Assembly: GCF_015182285.1 (NCBI RefSeq)
Contig: NZ_PRDM01000001.1
Coordinates: 1,116,001 to 1,180,000 of the forward strand
Length of the DNA: 64,000 nucleotides
Reading direction: 5' to 3'
Source: Flavobacterium hungaricum
GTDB lineage: Bacteria > Bacteroidota > Bacteroidia > Flavobacteriales > Flavobacteriaceae
In this document: piece by piece, positions 16,551 to 26,108 of the stretch
Layout: each line of letters begins with the position of its first letter
How positions within the stretch are numbered: the stretch's first letter is position 1
Program-made: the position numbers and the translations under genes
The notes under the pieces: generated by a model
The model's database searches: none
Told to the model about the DNA's origin: nothing
The model's input: the letters and a program-made list of their open reading frames with translations, nothing else

Positions 16551-19472
16551 CTATTGCTTACTCAGCAGCATTGCTTTACTGCTTAGGTTTGTTTTTAGAA
16601 AATAGATTCCCGAAGCCTGTTCAGAAATCGAAATTGTGTTTCCTGATCCTTCTTTTATTTTGCTTCCTAAAACAGAATAAATTGTCCATTCTGATTCTTT
16701 TGATAAATGAAATGTTCCTGTGGACGGATTTGGATATACAATGATTTTGGCAGATGCTTCATTCGGGTTTTCAACGCCAAGATTACAGTTGTGTACGTCG
16801 AAAGTAACCTTTTTGGTAGTACTTCCATTAGAGTTAGTGACGGTTAGGGAAACTTCTCTTTCTCCTTCAGTTGAAAAAATAACGGAATGCGGCCCAATTC
16901 CTGTTGCTGCTGCAGGTTGTGCATCTGCACCAAAATTCCAGGCATAAGCATCAACGGTTCCTACCGAAACAGATGTAAAATGGACTGGATTATTGATACA
17001 GCCCATCTGCGGACTATACTCGAAATCGGCAATAGGAGCGGTGGTGCTTCCTGACAATACAAACTCCATTTTGTTGATGTTGGTATCATTTTCATCAAAA
17101 TACAAAGTAATAACATGTGTACCTTGAGTTAAAGGAATATTAGGAATAGCAACGGTCTGCCAAGCCTGAAATCCTCCTGTGTTCGGTATATTGACAACGC
17201 CTGTAACATTTACGCCGTCAACTTCCAGATGCAGTTTTCTGGTATTATAAGGCGTCGCCGCTCTTAAATTAATAGTATAATTTCCTGTTGTATTTACTTT
17301 GGCAGTATATTTCAGCCATTCGTCTTTTGCTACATAAGCAAGATTGAAACCACCTTCATTACAAACTTCTGTTCCTACACCGTCTCCGGCTCTGTAAGCA
17401 GTATCTCCGCCGCCATTTTTGTCTAGAAAAGCACTAGGGCCGATATCATAATTTTCGGCTTCTATAATTCCTGGAATTTGAGCGATAATTCCTTGATAAG
17501 GTGCATTTTGCAGTGTAACAGCATTGTAGAAAGCAGTGTAAGTAATAGTACCGCTTGCAGGTGCTTTAAAAGTCTGGTTTGCAGCACCGCCTTGTCCCCA
17601 ATGATCAAAATCGTATCGAATGTTGCCAACATATTGTGGTGTTGGTGCATTTAAGGTTTGTAAAGCAGCATTTGCTACAACTTGTTTTGTTGAAGGTGCC
17701 ACAACCGGTTTTTGATTGAATTCCAGATTTAGAGGAACAGGCGAACTTGCAGCCGTAACATCGACTAAATTGGGTTTAATGTCAACAAAAGCAGTACCTG
17801 TAAGTCCGTTACTATCGGTTACTTTTACTGTAAATCGATACCAGACGTTTGGCGTTTTTTCACCTTGATTAGACGCTGTAAAATCACCCGATTTTACACC
17901 TTGCGGACTGCCTCCTGGATGCGAATGTCCGGCTCCCGGAATGTCTTCGTGAAAAAGATCAATACTCCACGAATAAGCACTTGCAGGTAAAGCTCCGTCT
18001 TCAACATCTGTCGCTGCTGCTTCATAATGAACTAAATCATCGGCATTCCATTTTAAAGTCGGAAGCGGCGAAATTATTGTTACAGTTGGCGCATTACTAA
18101 ATGGAGTCACGGTTAAAGTCGCTACATTGCTGGTAACATTTCCAGCAGTATTGGTAACAATTACCTTGTAAGCGCCAGCGTTTGCATTGGTTACATTCGG
18201 AATAGTATAACTCGCTGCAGTTGCGCCATTGATGTTCACATTATTAAACTGCCATTGGTACGTTAATCCAGTGCCGCTTGCAGAAACGGTAAAAGTTACG
18301 GGTTTAGTTTCCATTATACTTTGAGAAACAGGATGATTGACAATTGTTGGCGCTGCCGTTTCAATATAATCGAGTTTGATTAAAGAACCATTATTTCCAT
18401 AAGCGCAATAATAGATGTAACCATCGTTTCCAAGCATCATTCCGAGAGCATATTGCTGCGCCTGAGGAACAGTAAAGAAAGTTGTAGAAACAGGATCGGC
18501 GATATTAGGATCAAAAGATCGTATTTCGGTTCTCACGTAATCTTTAATGATAAATTTTCCCTGAAGATTTGGGTATCTTGATACTGTCGGATTGTATAGA
18601 ACACCATTGGTTAAAGCATTTCCGATACTTCCTGTCGCGTAAGTAAAAATTGGGTTGGTAAACAGACTGGTTTCGGTTTGTTTTCCGTCACCTCCCTGCG
18701 GATGTCCCCACCCATAATTGCGTATCACGGGATTGCTGATTTCGTTTATTTCTTCCCAGGAAGTTCCTACATCCAAAACAAAAAGTTTGTTGGCCGCGAC
18801 ATTGGGAACCAATCTCCACGGATTTCTAAAACCGTACACCCAGATGCTTTGTCTTTGTACCGAACCGCTTCCGTAGAACGGATTTCCAGGTGCGGGCTGT
18901 CCGTCTTCGGTAACTCTTAAAATTTTACCTTTATAAGTGTCTAAATCCTGTGCGTTGGTATTTAACTGGCTGTCTCCAACGGTTATATACAAAAATCCGT
19001 TAAAGAATTTTAAGTCGCCTCCGTTATGAAAACCGCCTCCTATTGGCTCTAAAAGCAGGATTTCCTGTCTGCTGACTACTTGATTATTGTTGTCAATTTT
19101 TACTCTTTCGATTCTGTGTCGAACCACATTAGCGTTAGTAATCGAATAAAATACGTAAATATATCCGTTTGCAGCAAAATCAGGGTGAAGTGTTAAGCCA
19201 AGCAATCCCTGCTCATTATCGGTTACAGTTGTTACTGTAAAAACGGTTGAGACTGCGTTGTTTTGAAATACTTTTACGATGCCGCCTCTTTCTGCAATAA
19301 AAATTCTTCCGTCAGAAGATTGTTCTAACGAAAGTCCTTCTTTAATGACTGCCGTCGGCGCTAGATTTTGAGTAATGTACTGACTGTACGATTTTGCTGA
19401 AAGGGATAAAATAAAAACCAGAATTAAGGCACTTCGTAGTTTTTGAAAAACAAATAGTAGATTTTTTCTCAT
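16551..19472 (-). CDS. Secreted PQQ-dependent sugar dehydrogenase with Ig, CBM6, PKD and T9SS sorting domains
   Basis: 973 residues. Order: signal peptide (1-31); glucose/sorbosone dehydrogenase six-blade propeller (about 33-370, with HNGGDLKFF at 149-157); Ig-like domain (375-456); cadherin-like domain (461-567); small domain (580-651); CBM6 beginning IIEAENYD (about 668-806); PKD domain (813-893); T9SS type A sorting tail (about 910-973, YPNPSTGTFHL). It is expected to be exported by T9SS and to oxidise a sugar, held near polysaccharide by the CBM6. PQQ use is inferred from family. The gene stands alone. Confidence 0.92.
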   Translation of the reverse strand: MRKNLLFVFQKLRSALILVFILSLSAKSYSQYITQNLAPTAVIKEGLSLEQSSDGRIFIAERGGIVKVFQNNAVSTVFTVTTVTDNEQGLLGLTLHPDFAANGYIYVFYSITNANVVRHRIERVKIDNNNQVVSRQEILLLEPIGGGFHNGGDLKFFNGFLYITVGDSQLNTNAQDLDTYKGKILRVTEDGQPAPGNPFYGSGSVQRQSIWVYGFRNPWRLVPNVAANKLFVLDVGTSWEEINEISNPVIRNYGWGHPQGGDGKQTETSLFTNPIFTYATGSIGNALTNGVLYNPTVSRYPNLQGKFIIKDYVRTEIRSFDPNIADPVSTTFFTVPQAQQYALGMMLGNDGYIYYCAYGNNGSLIKLDYIETAAPTIVNHPVSQSIMETKPVTFTVSASGTGLTYQWQFNNVNINGATAASYTIPNVTNANAGAYKVIVTNTAGNVTSNVATLTVTPFSNAPTVTIISPLPTLKWNADDLVHYEAAATDVEDGALPASAYSWSIDLFHEDIPGAGHSHPGGSPQGVKSGDFTASNQGEKTPNVWYRFTVKVTDSNGLTGTAFVDIKPNLVDVTAASSPVPLNLEFNQKPVVAPSTKQVVANAALQTLNAPTPQYVGNIRYDFDHWGQGGAANQTFKAPASGTITYTAFYNAVTLQNAPYQGIIAQIPGIIEAENYDIGPSAFLDKNGGGDTAYRAGDGVGTEVCNEGGFNLAYVAKDEWLKYTAKVNTTGNYTINLRAATPYNTRKLHLEVDGVNVTGVVNIPNTGGFQAWQTVAIPNIPLTQGTHVITLYFDENDTNINKMEFVLSGSTTAPIADFEYSPQMGCINNPVHFTSVSVGTVDAYAWNFGADAQPAAATGIGPHSVIFSTEGEREVSLTVTNSNGSTTKKVTFDVHNCNLGVENPNEASAKIIVYPNPSTGTFHLSKESEWTIYSVLGSKIKEGSGNTISISEQASGIYFLKTNLSSKAMLLSKQ

Positions 19473-19673
19473 AATTATTCAAGATTAAATTGATTTGGGT
19501 AATCTAATTTAGTCTTTTTCTGTATAATATGTTAAAATCTAATGTTATATTTTTTTAGATAAAGGTCTGATTTTATGTAAGCTAGGCAGACACTGAGCTA
19601 AGGATATTTTTGTAAAGTTTTTGTTGTGTTAGATATGCGCTGTTTTGATTTCGGTAAATCAATAAAATAGAAA

Positions 19674-20051
19674 CTATTTGCCTATTATTTCTTTTCTATG
19701 CAGCGTTCCCCAGTCTTTTAAAGCCATAATAACATTGATTAATGACAAGCTGTGTTCTGTTCTGGAATATTCTACTTTGGGAGGAAAAGTATCATATACC
19801 TTTCTACTCACCAGTTTATTGATCTCTAAATCTTTAAGTTCTTTAGAAAGCATTTTGTCTGTAATGCCGTTAATATCTTTAGAAATCTCTTTGAATCGTT
19901 TTGGACGGTCTGACAAAGCAATTAAAATGGGCAGTTTCCATCTGCCGCTTAAAATTTCTAAAGCATCTCTCACAGGCAATAGTGCAGCCATACATTCTTG
20001 CGGCTCACATTCTTTTGGATTTATTTCTAGTGTTTTTTCTTCTGTTTCCAT
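19674..20051 (-). CDS. HxlR-family (DUF24) winged-helix regulator
   Basis: 125 residues. The core follows the family: CMAALLPVRDALEILSGRWKLPIL, then SDRPKRFKEISKDINGITDKMLSKELKDLE. Cys15 and Cys20 lie just before the first helix, where redox-sensing members (for example YodB of Bacillus) have their sensor Cys. It is divergent from an azoreductase gene, with palindromes between the two starts, so it is likely to repress that gene in response to quinones or other electrophiles. That role is by analogy to YodB and azoR1. Confidence 0.92.
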   Translation of the reverse strand: METEEKTLEINPKECEPQECMAALLPVRDALEILSGRWKLPILIALSDRPKRFKEISKDINGITDKMLSKELKDLEINKLVSRKVYDTFPPKVEYSRTEHSLSLINVIMALKDWGTLHRKEIIGK

Positions 20052-20063
20052 AGCTGTTACTTA

Positions 20064-20114
20064 CTATCCTCAATGATAGCGCTATCCTCAAGGATAGTAC
20101 TATAAAAGAGATAG
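20064..20114. promoter_or_regulatory. Three tandem palindromic operator sites for the HxlR regulator
   Basis: CTATCCTCAATGATAG (20064-20079), CTATCCTCAAGGATAG (20082-20097, a perfect 7-base inverted repeat around CA) and CTATaaaagagATAG (20100-20114) follow one another. They lie between the divergent starts, directly upstream of the azoreductase -7 box (20125-20132), over where a -33 box would be. Confidence 0.75.
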
Positions 20115-20124
20115 TAAATGTAAA

Positions 20125-20132
20125 TAAGTTTG
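20125..20132 (+). promoter_or_regulatory. -7 box of the azoreductase promoter
   Basis: TAAGTTTG matches TAnnTTTG and lies 25 bases before the ATG at 20157. It overlaps a possible upstream start at 20130, which argues for the ATG. Confidence 0.55.
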
Positions 20133-20156
20133 TATTGTAAAACAAATATAAAAATC

Positions 20157-20768
20157 ATGAGCCAAAAAATTCTACGCATAATTACCAGTACAAATGGAGA
20201 AAATTCCTTTAGTAACCAATTGTCCAACGCAGTAATAGAAAAATTAACGGCGGGAAATTCTAATACAGAAGTACAGACACTTGACCTTACACAAACACCA
20301 TTGCCATATTTAACGAATTCTCATATTAGTGCAGTTTATACTCCGGCAGAAGCCCATACACCAGAACAGGAAGCAGTTCTAAAACATTCTGATGACGCTA
20401 TAAAAACACTGTTAGAATCGGATATTATTGTAATTGGCGTGCCATTGTATAATTTCGGAATCCCAGCGGTTTTAAAAGGATGGATCGATCAGATCGCAAG
20501 AGCAGGAAAGACTTTTAGTTATGCCGATGGAAGTCCGAAAGGGTTAGTGACCAACAAAAAAGTATATCTTTCTATTGCTTCTGGCGCGATATTCTCTGAA
20601 GGCCCTTATAAAAGCTACGATTTCTCGGAGTCGTATTTAAGAACTGTGTTCGGATTTTTAGGAATGACCGACGTGACGACTTTTCGTGTTGAAGGAACTG
20701 CAATTCCAGATTTTGCAGCAAACGCTTTACCAAAAGCTTTGTCTTCGGTTGAAGAATTTGCTTTTTAA
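20157..20768 (+). CDS. azoR: FMN-dependent NAD(P)H azoreductase (AzoR-like flavodoxin-fold)
   Basis: 203 residues from ATG 20157, which begins MSQKILRI; a longer reading from 20130 uses a non-ATG codon inside the promoter box. Family motifs are ITSTNGENSFSNQL for the FMN phosphate and PLYNFGIPAVLKGWIDQIAR with AGKTFSY, the AzoR signature. The enzyme is cytosolic and reduces quinones and azo compounds by two electrons. The adjacent divergent HxlR gene and operators suggest induction by such compounds. The gene ends at a strong terminator. Confidence 0.9.
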   Translation: MSQKILRIITSTNGENSFSNQLSNAVIEKLTAGNSNTEVQTLDLTQTPLPYLTNSHISAVYTPAEAHTPEQEAVLKHSDDAIKTLLESDIIVIGVPLYNFGIPAVLKGWIDQIARAGKTFSYADGSPKGLVTNKKVYLSIASGAIFSEGPYKSYDFSESYLRTVFGFLGMTDVTTFRVEGTAIPDFAANALPKALSSVEEFAF

Positions 20769-20779
20769 TAAAAAAAATA

Positions 20780-20812
20780 AATCCCAGTTTTAACGAACTG
20801 GGATTATTATTT
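20780..20812. terminator. Terminator between azoreductase and thiolase genes
   Basis: AATCCCAGTT (20780-20789) pairs perfectly with AACTGGGATT (20796-20805), loop TTAACG, followed by a T-rich run; A-rich on the other side, so it may serve both converging genes. Confidence 0.85.
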
Positions 20813-20834
20813 TAGAAGATCTTATCATGTTTCT

Positions 20835-22112
20835 TTATTTCTCAATTATCATCGTTACGCCTTGACCTCCTGCGGCACAAATCGAAATAAATCCTTTTCC
20901 AGAACCTTTTTGGTTTAACAATTTCGCCATGACACCAATAATTCTGCCGCCAGTAGCAGCAAACGGATGCGCAGCGGCAAGACTGCTTCCTTTTACATTT
21001 AATTTGGTTCGGTCAATTGCGCCCAAAGGTTTTTTCAAACCAATTTCTGCACTTAGTTCCGGGCTTTCCCAAATTTTTAAAGTCGCCAAAGTCTGAGCTG
21101 CAAAAGCTTCGTGGATTTCATAAAAATCAAAATCCTGAAGCGTAAGTGCTGCTTTTTCTAACATTCTAGAAGCAGCAAATACAGGAGCTAATAAAAGATT
21201 GTGCTGGTTTTTTACATATTCGATCGCAGCAATTTCAGCAAATGTAATATACGCCAGAATCGGAAGTCCTTGTTCTTTTGCCCATTCTTCGCTTGCTAAA
21301 AGTATGCACGAAGCACCGTCTGTAAGCGGAGTAGAATTTCCGGCTGTTAAAGTTCCGTTTACTCTATCAAAAGCTGGTTTTAGGCTTGCTAATTTTTCGA
21401 TTGTTGAGTCACGTCTTAAATTGTTGTCTTTTTCTAAACCGTTAAAAGGGGTAATCATATCATCAAAAAAGCCTTCGTCATATGCTTTAGCCATGTTTAA
21501 ATGACTTTTTAATGCAAATGCATCTTGGTCTTCTCTTGAGATTTTATAATATTTAGCTGTAATTTCGGTATGACCGCCCATAGAAAGTCCCGTTTGCGAT
21601 TCTTCATTTTTAGGAACCAAAGGCGATAAATCTTTTGGACGAAGTTTTAGAAATGTTTTGATTTTGCCGCCTAATGATTTTGCTTGTCTTGCTTCTAAGA
21701 GAACTTTTCTCAGTTTTTCGCTCACTGCAATCGGCATATCGCTTATAGAATCTACACCTCCGGCAATTCCAGATTCTATTTGTCCCAAGGCAATTTTATT
21801 GGCGATGTAAATGGCACTTTCGATACCGGTATCGCAGGCCTGCTGCAGATCGCAGGCTGGAGTAGCTGGATCCAAACTGGTCTTCATCACACATTCTCGA
21901 ATCAAATTATTGTCATAAGTATGTTTTATTACAGCACCGCCGGCAACTTCACCTAATAGCTTTCCTTTCAAATCATACTTGTTAATAAGCCCGTTAAGCG
22001 CTGCGGTCATCATTTCCTGATTTCCAACGGATGCATAAGCGGTATTGGCACGCGCAAACGGAATTCTATTATAACCTACAATGGCAACTTTTCTAATGGT
22101 ATTTGATTTCAT
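20835..22112 (-). CDS. Acetyl-CoA C-acyltransferase (thiolase, FadI-like)
   Basis: 425 residues. The acyl-accepting Cys93 lies in DLQQACDTGIES; the HEAFAAQ motif and the C-terminal ICAAGGQG (Cys412) supply the His and second Cys of the thiolase site. Length and the long loop region with LRPKDLSPLVP match the FadI/trifunctional-beta type rather than short biosynthetic AtoB. It should act in fatty-acid beta-oxidation, cleaving 3-ketoacyl-CoA. It is a single gene here with no fadJ partner in view. Confidence 0.92.
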   Translation of the reverse strand: MKSNTIRKVAIVGYNRIPFARANTAYASVGNQEMMTAALNGLINKYDLKGKLLGEVAGGAVIKHTYDNNLIRECVMKTSLDPATPACDLQQACDTGIESAIYIANKIALGQIESGIAGGVDSISDMPIAVSEKLRKVLLEARQAKSLGGKIKTFLKLRPKDLSPLVPKNEESQTGLSMGGHTEITAKYYKISREDQDAFALKSHLNMAKAYDEGFFDDMITPFNGLEKDNNLRRDSTIEKLASLKPAFDRVNGTLTAGNSTPLTDGASCILLASEEWAKEQGLPILAYITFAEIAAIEYVKNQHNLLLAPVFAASRMLEKAALTLQDFDFYEIHEAFAAQTLATLKIWESPELSAEIGLKKPLGAIDRTKLNVKGSSLAAAHPFAATGGRIIGVMAKLLNQKGSGKGFISICAAGGQGVTMIIEK

Positions 22113-22296
22113 ATCCAGAAATTATTAAGTGAATTTGTTTTGAATTTTGGAAGTATAAAGATAAAAATAGAATCGGTTAATCAACTTAATGTAGATTAAT
22201 ATTATAAAGAAATAACTTAAATAACACTGCTGTTTTAGAAATTTTAGGGGTTAATAGATTATAATTGTTAGATTTATTTAGAATGAATAAAAATAA

Positions 22297-22328
22297 TTTG
22301 GAAAACCGAATATTTGAATTTACTTTTG
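22297..22328 (+). promoter_or_regulatory. Bacteroidota-type promoter for the TonB receptor at 22354
   Basis: TTTG (22297-22300) and TACTTTTG (22321-22328) are separated by 20 bases, matching TTTG-N19-21-TAnnTTTG. It is the best complete promoter seen in the window, 25 bases before the ATG. Confidence 0.65.
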
Positions 22329-22353
22329 CGCAGCAATTTAAAATCAAACCAAA

Positions 22354-24777
22354 ATGAAAATAATTTTTAATAAGAGCGTTTACTTTTTTGCTCTTTTTTT
22401 GTGTTCTCTGAATATGATGGCACAGGAATTTGGAAAAGTAGCAGGAAAAATTTCTTTGAGCGGTAATACTGCTGCAGAAAATATTTCTGTAACTTTAAAA
22501 GGAACCAAATATTCGGATGTCACTACTGCTTCGGGACAATATGAAATTACAAGGGTAAAACCGGGTAATTATATTATTGTTGTTAGTGCGGTAGGTATTG
22601 CTCCAGTTGAAGCGAATATTGTAGTAACGGCAAAACAAACTACAACTAAAAACTTCTCATTAAACGAAAGTCAGGAAGATCTTCAAGAAGTTGTCATTAC
22701 CAAAAATAAATACAAGCAGGATAAACCGTCAATGTCTTTACGTTTACAGACGCCAGTTCTTGAAATTCCACAGAACGTTCAAATTGTAAGCGGGCAGACT
22801 TTAAAAGATCAGCAGATTACGAGCATGAGCGACGGGGTTATTCGTAACGTGAGTGGAGCTGTACGTTTGGAGCACTGGGGAGATCTTTATACCAATATTA
22901 CGATGAGAGGCTCACAGATTCAGGCTTTTAGAAATGGTTTCAACGTAGTTTCTTCTTTCTGGGGACCATTAACAGAAGATATGAGTTTTGTAGATCACAT
23001 CGAATTTGTAAAAGGACCTGCAGGATTTATGCTTTCTAGCGGGGATCCAAGCGGATTGTACAATGTGGTGACTAAAAAACCGACAGGAGTTACCAAAGGC
23101 GAGGTGAGTGCTATGGTAGGAAGTTATGATTTCTACAGAGTGAGTTTGGATCTTGACGGGAAGTTAGATAAAAAAGGAAAATTATTATACCGTTTTAACG
23201 GAGCTGCACAAAAGAAAGGTTCATTCCGTCCTTATGAACATAACGACCGCTATGTAATTGCGCCAGTAATTTCATACCAATTTGATGACAAAACAAAATT
23301 GACATTTGAGTACAATTTTCAATATGCAAATATGACAGAGGTGGGTTCTTACTATGTTTTCGGACCAGAAGCTGGCGGATATGCAGCTTTGCCTCGTAAC
23401 TTTACAATGACAGCACCTGGATTACCAGATACTAACATCCAGGATCACAGCGGTTATTTACAATTCGAACATAAATTTGATGACAATTGGAAATTAACAG
23501 CACAAACTTCTTATTTCAAATACATTCAGCAAGGATACAGCTCTTGGCCTGGTGTTGTTGGTCCTGGACCAGCTGACAGAAATTATGACGGGATTCCTGA
23601 AGGAAATCTTGCTTATGGTGAAATCATTAGAAACGTAGGTATTTGGGATGCAGATAGTAATATGTTTTTAGGACAGATTTTTGTGAATGGTAAATTCAAT
23701 ACAGGTCCTATTTCTCATAAAGTATTAGGGGGAGTAGATTTGGGAGATAAAGACTATAAGGCAGATTGGGGACAATCTCATGATTTGGATACGGTTGATA
23801 ATCCGTTTAATGTTTACAATCCAAATTATGGTACTCCATCAAACGGATTCCCGCAGTTTGATCACGAAACGCCTTTAAGCCAAAGAGCAGGAGGAATTTA
23901 TGGCTCACAGTATGCAGCTGGATATCTGCAGGATGAAATTGGTTTTTTTCAAAATAAATTAAGATTGACCCTTGCTGCAAGATATACATGGATTAGCCAG
24001 ACTAGCGCTTATGATGTGCCTCAAGAAGACAGCCACATTACACCTCGAGCAGGCTTAAGTTTTTCTATTACTGATGATCTTGCCGTTTATGGGCTATATG
24101 ATCAAGCCTTTACACCTCAATCTGGAATTACTCAAAATGGAGATCCTATAAAACCGCTTACAGGTAATAACATTGAATTTGGTATCAAAAAAGACTGGTT
24201 TGACGGCTCATGGAACACTACTTTGTCTGCTTACAGAATTATAAAGAAAAATGAGCTTACTGCCGATCCAACAAATGGACCGAATGATATCTATAAAGTT
24301 ATCTTGGGAGAAAAAAGGGCAGAAGGTTTGGAGTTTGATGTTAGAGGAAAACTTTTTGACGGTCTTAATTTAATTGCCAACTATGCTTTTACAGAATCTA
24401 TTGTAACAGAATCAAGATTAGCTACTATTGCTGTTGGAAGCACAGTTCCGGGATATGCTAAACATACTGCCAATGCATGGTTAAACTATACAGTTCAAGC
24501 TGGAAAAGTAAAAGGTTTGGGAGCTTCTATCGGAGGAACTTTCCTTGCAGGGCGCCAGACAGATACGTGGAGTGTTGGTCTTCAAAGACTTCCTGATTAT
24601 TTCAGATTGGATGGAGGTTTGTCTTATGAAATCGGAAAAGTAAAAGTGACTGCAAACGTATTTAATATTTTAGATAAATATCTATACAGCGGTTCTTACT
24701 ACTCTTGGCTTCAAGCTTACTACTGGCAGGCAGAAGCAGGTACAAACTTTAGAGTTGGTGTATCTTATAAATTCTAA
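22354..24777 (+). CDS. TonB-dependent siderophore-type receptor with regulatory-like N-domain
   Basis: 807 residues. Signal peptide (LFLCSLNMMAQ), carboxypeptidase-regulatory-like domain (about 27-100), TonB-box-like EDLQEVVITKN (about 109-119), plug (about 130-245, with FVKGPAGFMLSSGDPSGLYNVVTKKP) and a barrel ending FRVGVSYKF. The plug motif is of the siderophore-receptor type. It is transcribed alone from a clear promoter and ends at a palindromic terminator. Ligand unknown. Iron regulation is likely for the family but no Fur-like site was identified. Confidence 0.92.
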   Translation: MKIIFNKSVYFFALFLCSLNMMAQEFGKVAGKISLSGNTAAENISVTLKGTKYSDVTTASGQYEITRVKPGNYIIVVSAVGIAPVEANIVVTAKQTTTKNFSLNESQEDLQEVVITKNKYKQDKPSMSLRLQTPVLEIPQNVQIVSGQTLKDQQITSMSDGVIRNVSGAVRLEHWGDLYTNITMRGSQIQAFRNGFNVVSSFWGPLTEDMSFVDHIEFVKGPAGFMLSSGDPSGLYNVVTKKPTGVTKGEVSAMVGSYDFYRVSLDLDGKLDKKGKLLYRFNGAAQKKGSFRPYEHNDRYVIAPVISYQFDDKTKLTFEYNFQYANMTEVGSYYVFGPEAGGYAALPRNFTMTAPGLPDTNIQDHSGYLQFEHKFDDNWKLTAQTSYFKYIQQGYSSWPGVVGPGPADRNYDGIPEGNLAYGEIIRNVGIWDADSNMFLGQIFVNGKFNTGPISHKVLGGVDLGDKDYKADWGQSHDLDTVDNPFNVYNPNYGTPSNGFPQFDHETPLSQRAGGIYGSQYAAGYLQDEIGFFQNKLRLTLAARYTWISQTSAYDVPQEDSHITPRAGLSFSITDDLAVYGLYDQAFTPQSGITQNGDPIKPLTGNNIEFGIKKDWFDGSWNTTLSAYRIIKKNELTADPTNGPNDIYKVILGEKRAEGLEFDVRGKLFDGLNLIANYAFTESIVTESRLATIAVGSTVPGYAKHTANAWLNYTVQAGKVKGLGASIGGTFLAGRQTDTWSVGLQRLPDYFRLDGGLSYEIGKVKVTANVFNILDKYLYSGSYYSWLQAYYWQAEAGTNFRVGVSYKF

Positions 24778-24875
24778 TCGGGTTTGTTTTAGTTGAAAAA
24801 ATACAAATCACGCGAAAGGGCTAAGATTCTAAGGTTCTGAGATTCTAAGATTTTAGTTGTTGTTTTTATGAATTA

Positions 24876-24956
24876 CCTCCAGTTTTAACTGGAGGTAAAA
24901 AATAAGATTAAAAAGGCTTTAGCCAAACGGAGAGTTTGACTAAAGCCTTTTCTGTT
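24876..24956. terminator. Repeat-derived double hairpin serving as terminator
   Basis: CCTCCAGTT/AACTGGAGG (24876-24895) is followed by AAAAGGCTTTAG...CTAAAGCCTTTT (24911-24951) and a T-rich run. Both hairpins match those of the 7.1-kb array. The second lies between converging genes and could terminate the TonB receptor transcript. The remainder of 24778-25081 holds GCAGATT-family remnants (25030-25075) and no gene. Confidence 0.75.
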
Positions 24957-25081
24957 TTCTATTGTATTTTCAAATTATAGTTTTAAACTTTCAATTGATA
25001 AAACCATCTTTCTTTTACAAAGAAGGATCTGCTTAATCTGCTAAAATCACTTTAAATCTGTAAAATCTCTGGCAAAAAAAG

Positions 25082-26104
25082 CTATCCTTTCTTAATCAAA
25101 GGAATCAGTTTTGTTCCAATCAATTCGATAGCATTCATTAATTGTTTGTGAGTCAAACCTGCATTATCCATTTGAAACGTGAAACGGTCAACGCCTCCAA
25201 GAGCTTCACTGTGGCGAAGAATTTTTTCGGCTGCACGTTCTGGACTTCCGACAATCAAAACACCCAGATCATCAATCAAGCCGTCAAATTTACCTCGCGT
25301 TACAGGCGGCCATCCTCGTTCGTATCCTAATTTTGTCCATAATTCGGCATAACCCGGATAATAATCGGCAACAGCACTTTCGGTTGAAGTTCCGACATAG
25401 CCTGGAGAATGCAGTCCAACTTTTAATTCGTCAGGCGAAAAACCCGCTGCTTTTCCAGCTTCTCGGTACAAATCGATCAAAGGTTTAAAATGATGTGTTT
25501 GTCCGCCAATTACAGCGACCATTAAAGGTAAGCCAAGTCTTCCGGCCCTTACAAAAGATTCTGGAGTACCGCCGACACCAAGCCAAATCGGCATTTTTTC
25601 TTGTAAAGCTCTTGGATAAACAGGGAGATTGTCCAAAGCTGGGCGAAATTTCCCTTCCCAAGTTACAAATTCATTGTCACGAATCTGCAGGAGTAATTCT
25701 AATTTTTCGCTGAAAAGCTTATCGTAATCTCTAAGATCGTATCCAAAAAGGGGATATGCTTCAATGGCAGAACCACGTCCAGCTACAATTTCGGCTCTTC
25801 CTTTAGAAATCAAATCCAAAGTAGCAAAGCTTTGATAAACGCGCACAGGATCTGCCGCACTCAAAACCGAAACAGCACTCGCCAATCGTATATTTTTTGT
25901 TCTTGCCGCAGCCGCACTCAAAATGACAGCCGTAGCAGAATCCAGAAATTCTTTTTTATGATGCTCGCCAATCCCAAAAACATCAAGACCAGCCTGATCC
26001 GCAAATTCAATTCTTTGCAGTAACTGTTCCATTGCATCAACACTGCTCAAAGTATTATTATCGCCATACATCGCCGACGCAAAGCTGTCTATTCCTATTT
26101 CCAT
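25082..26104 (-). CDS. LLM-class (luciferase-like) flavin-dependent oxidoreductase
   Basis: 340 residues, full length for the single-domain LLM class. The N-terminus MEIGIDSFASAM, DVFGIGEHH and the central AVSVLSAADPVRVYQSFATLDLIS with GRAEIVAGRGS are diagnostic of the bacterial luciferase-like monooxygenase family. It is a cytosolic TIM-barrel enzyme using reduced FMN or F420; flavin is more likely in this phylum. Substrate cannot be given. It lies downstream of the TauE/DUF1634 pair, separated by a repeat tract. Confidence 0.9.
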   Translation of the reverse strand: MEIGIDSFASAMYGDNNTLSSVDAMEQLLQRIEFADQAGLDVFGIGEHHKKEFLDSATAVILSAAAARTKNIRLASAVSVLSAADPVRVYQSFATLDLISKGRAEIVAGRGSAIEAYPLFGYDLRDYDKLFSEKLELLLQIRDNEFVTWEGKFRPALDNLPVYPRALQEKMPIWLGVGGTPESFVRAGRLGLPLMVAVIGGQTHHFKPLIDLYREAGKAAGFSPDELKVGLHSPGYVGTSTESAVADYYPGYAELWTKLGYERGWPPVTRGKFDGLIDDLGVLIVGSPERAAEKILRHSEALGGVDRFTFQMDNAGLTHKQLMNAIELIGTKLIPLIKKG

Positions 26105-26108
26105 AAAA

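Noticed and set aside
19678..20076. 132-codon frame opposite the HxlR gene
   Set aside because: It covers the HxlR gene in antisense and runs through its operator palindromes; the HxlR reading is strongly conserved.
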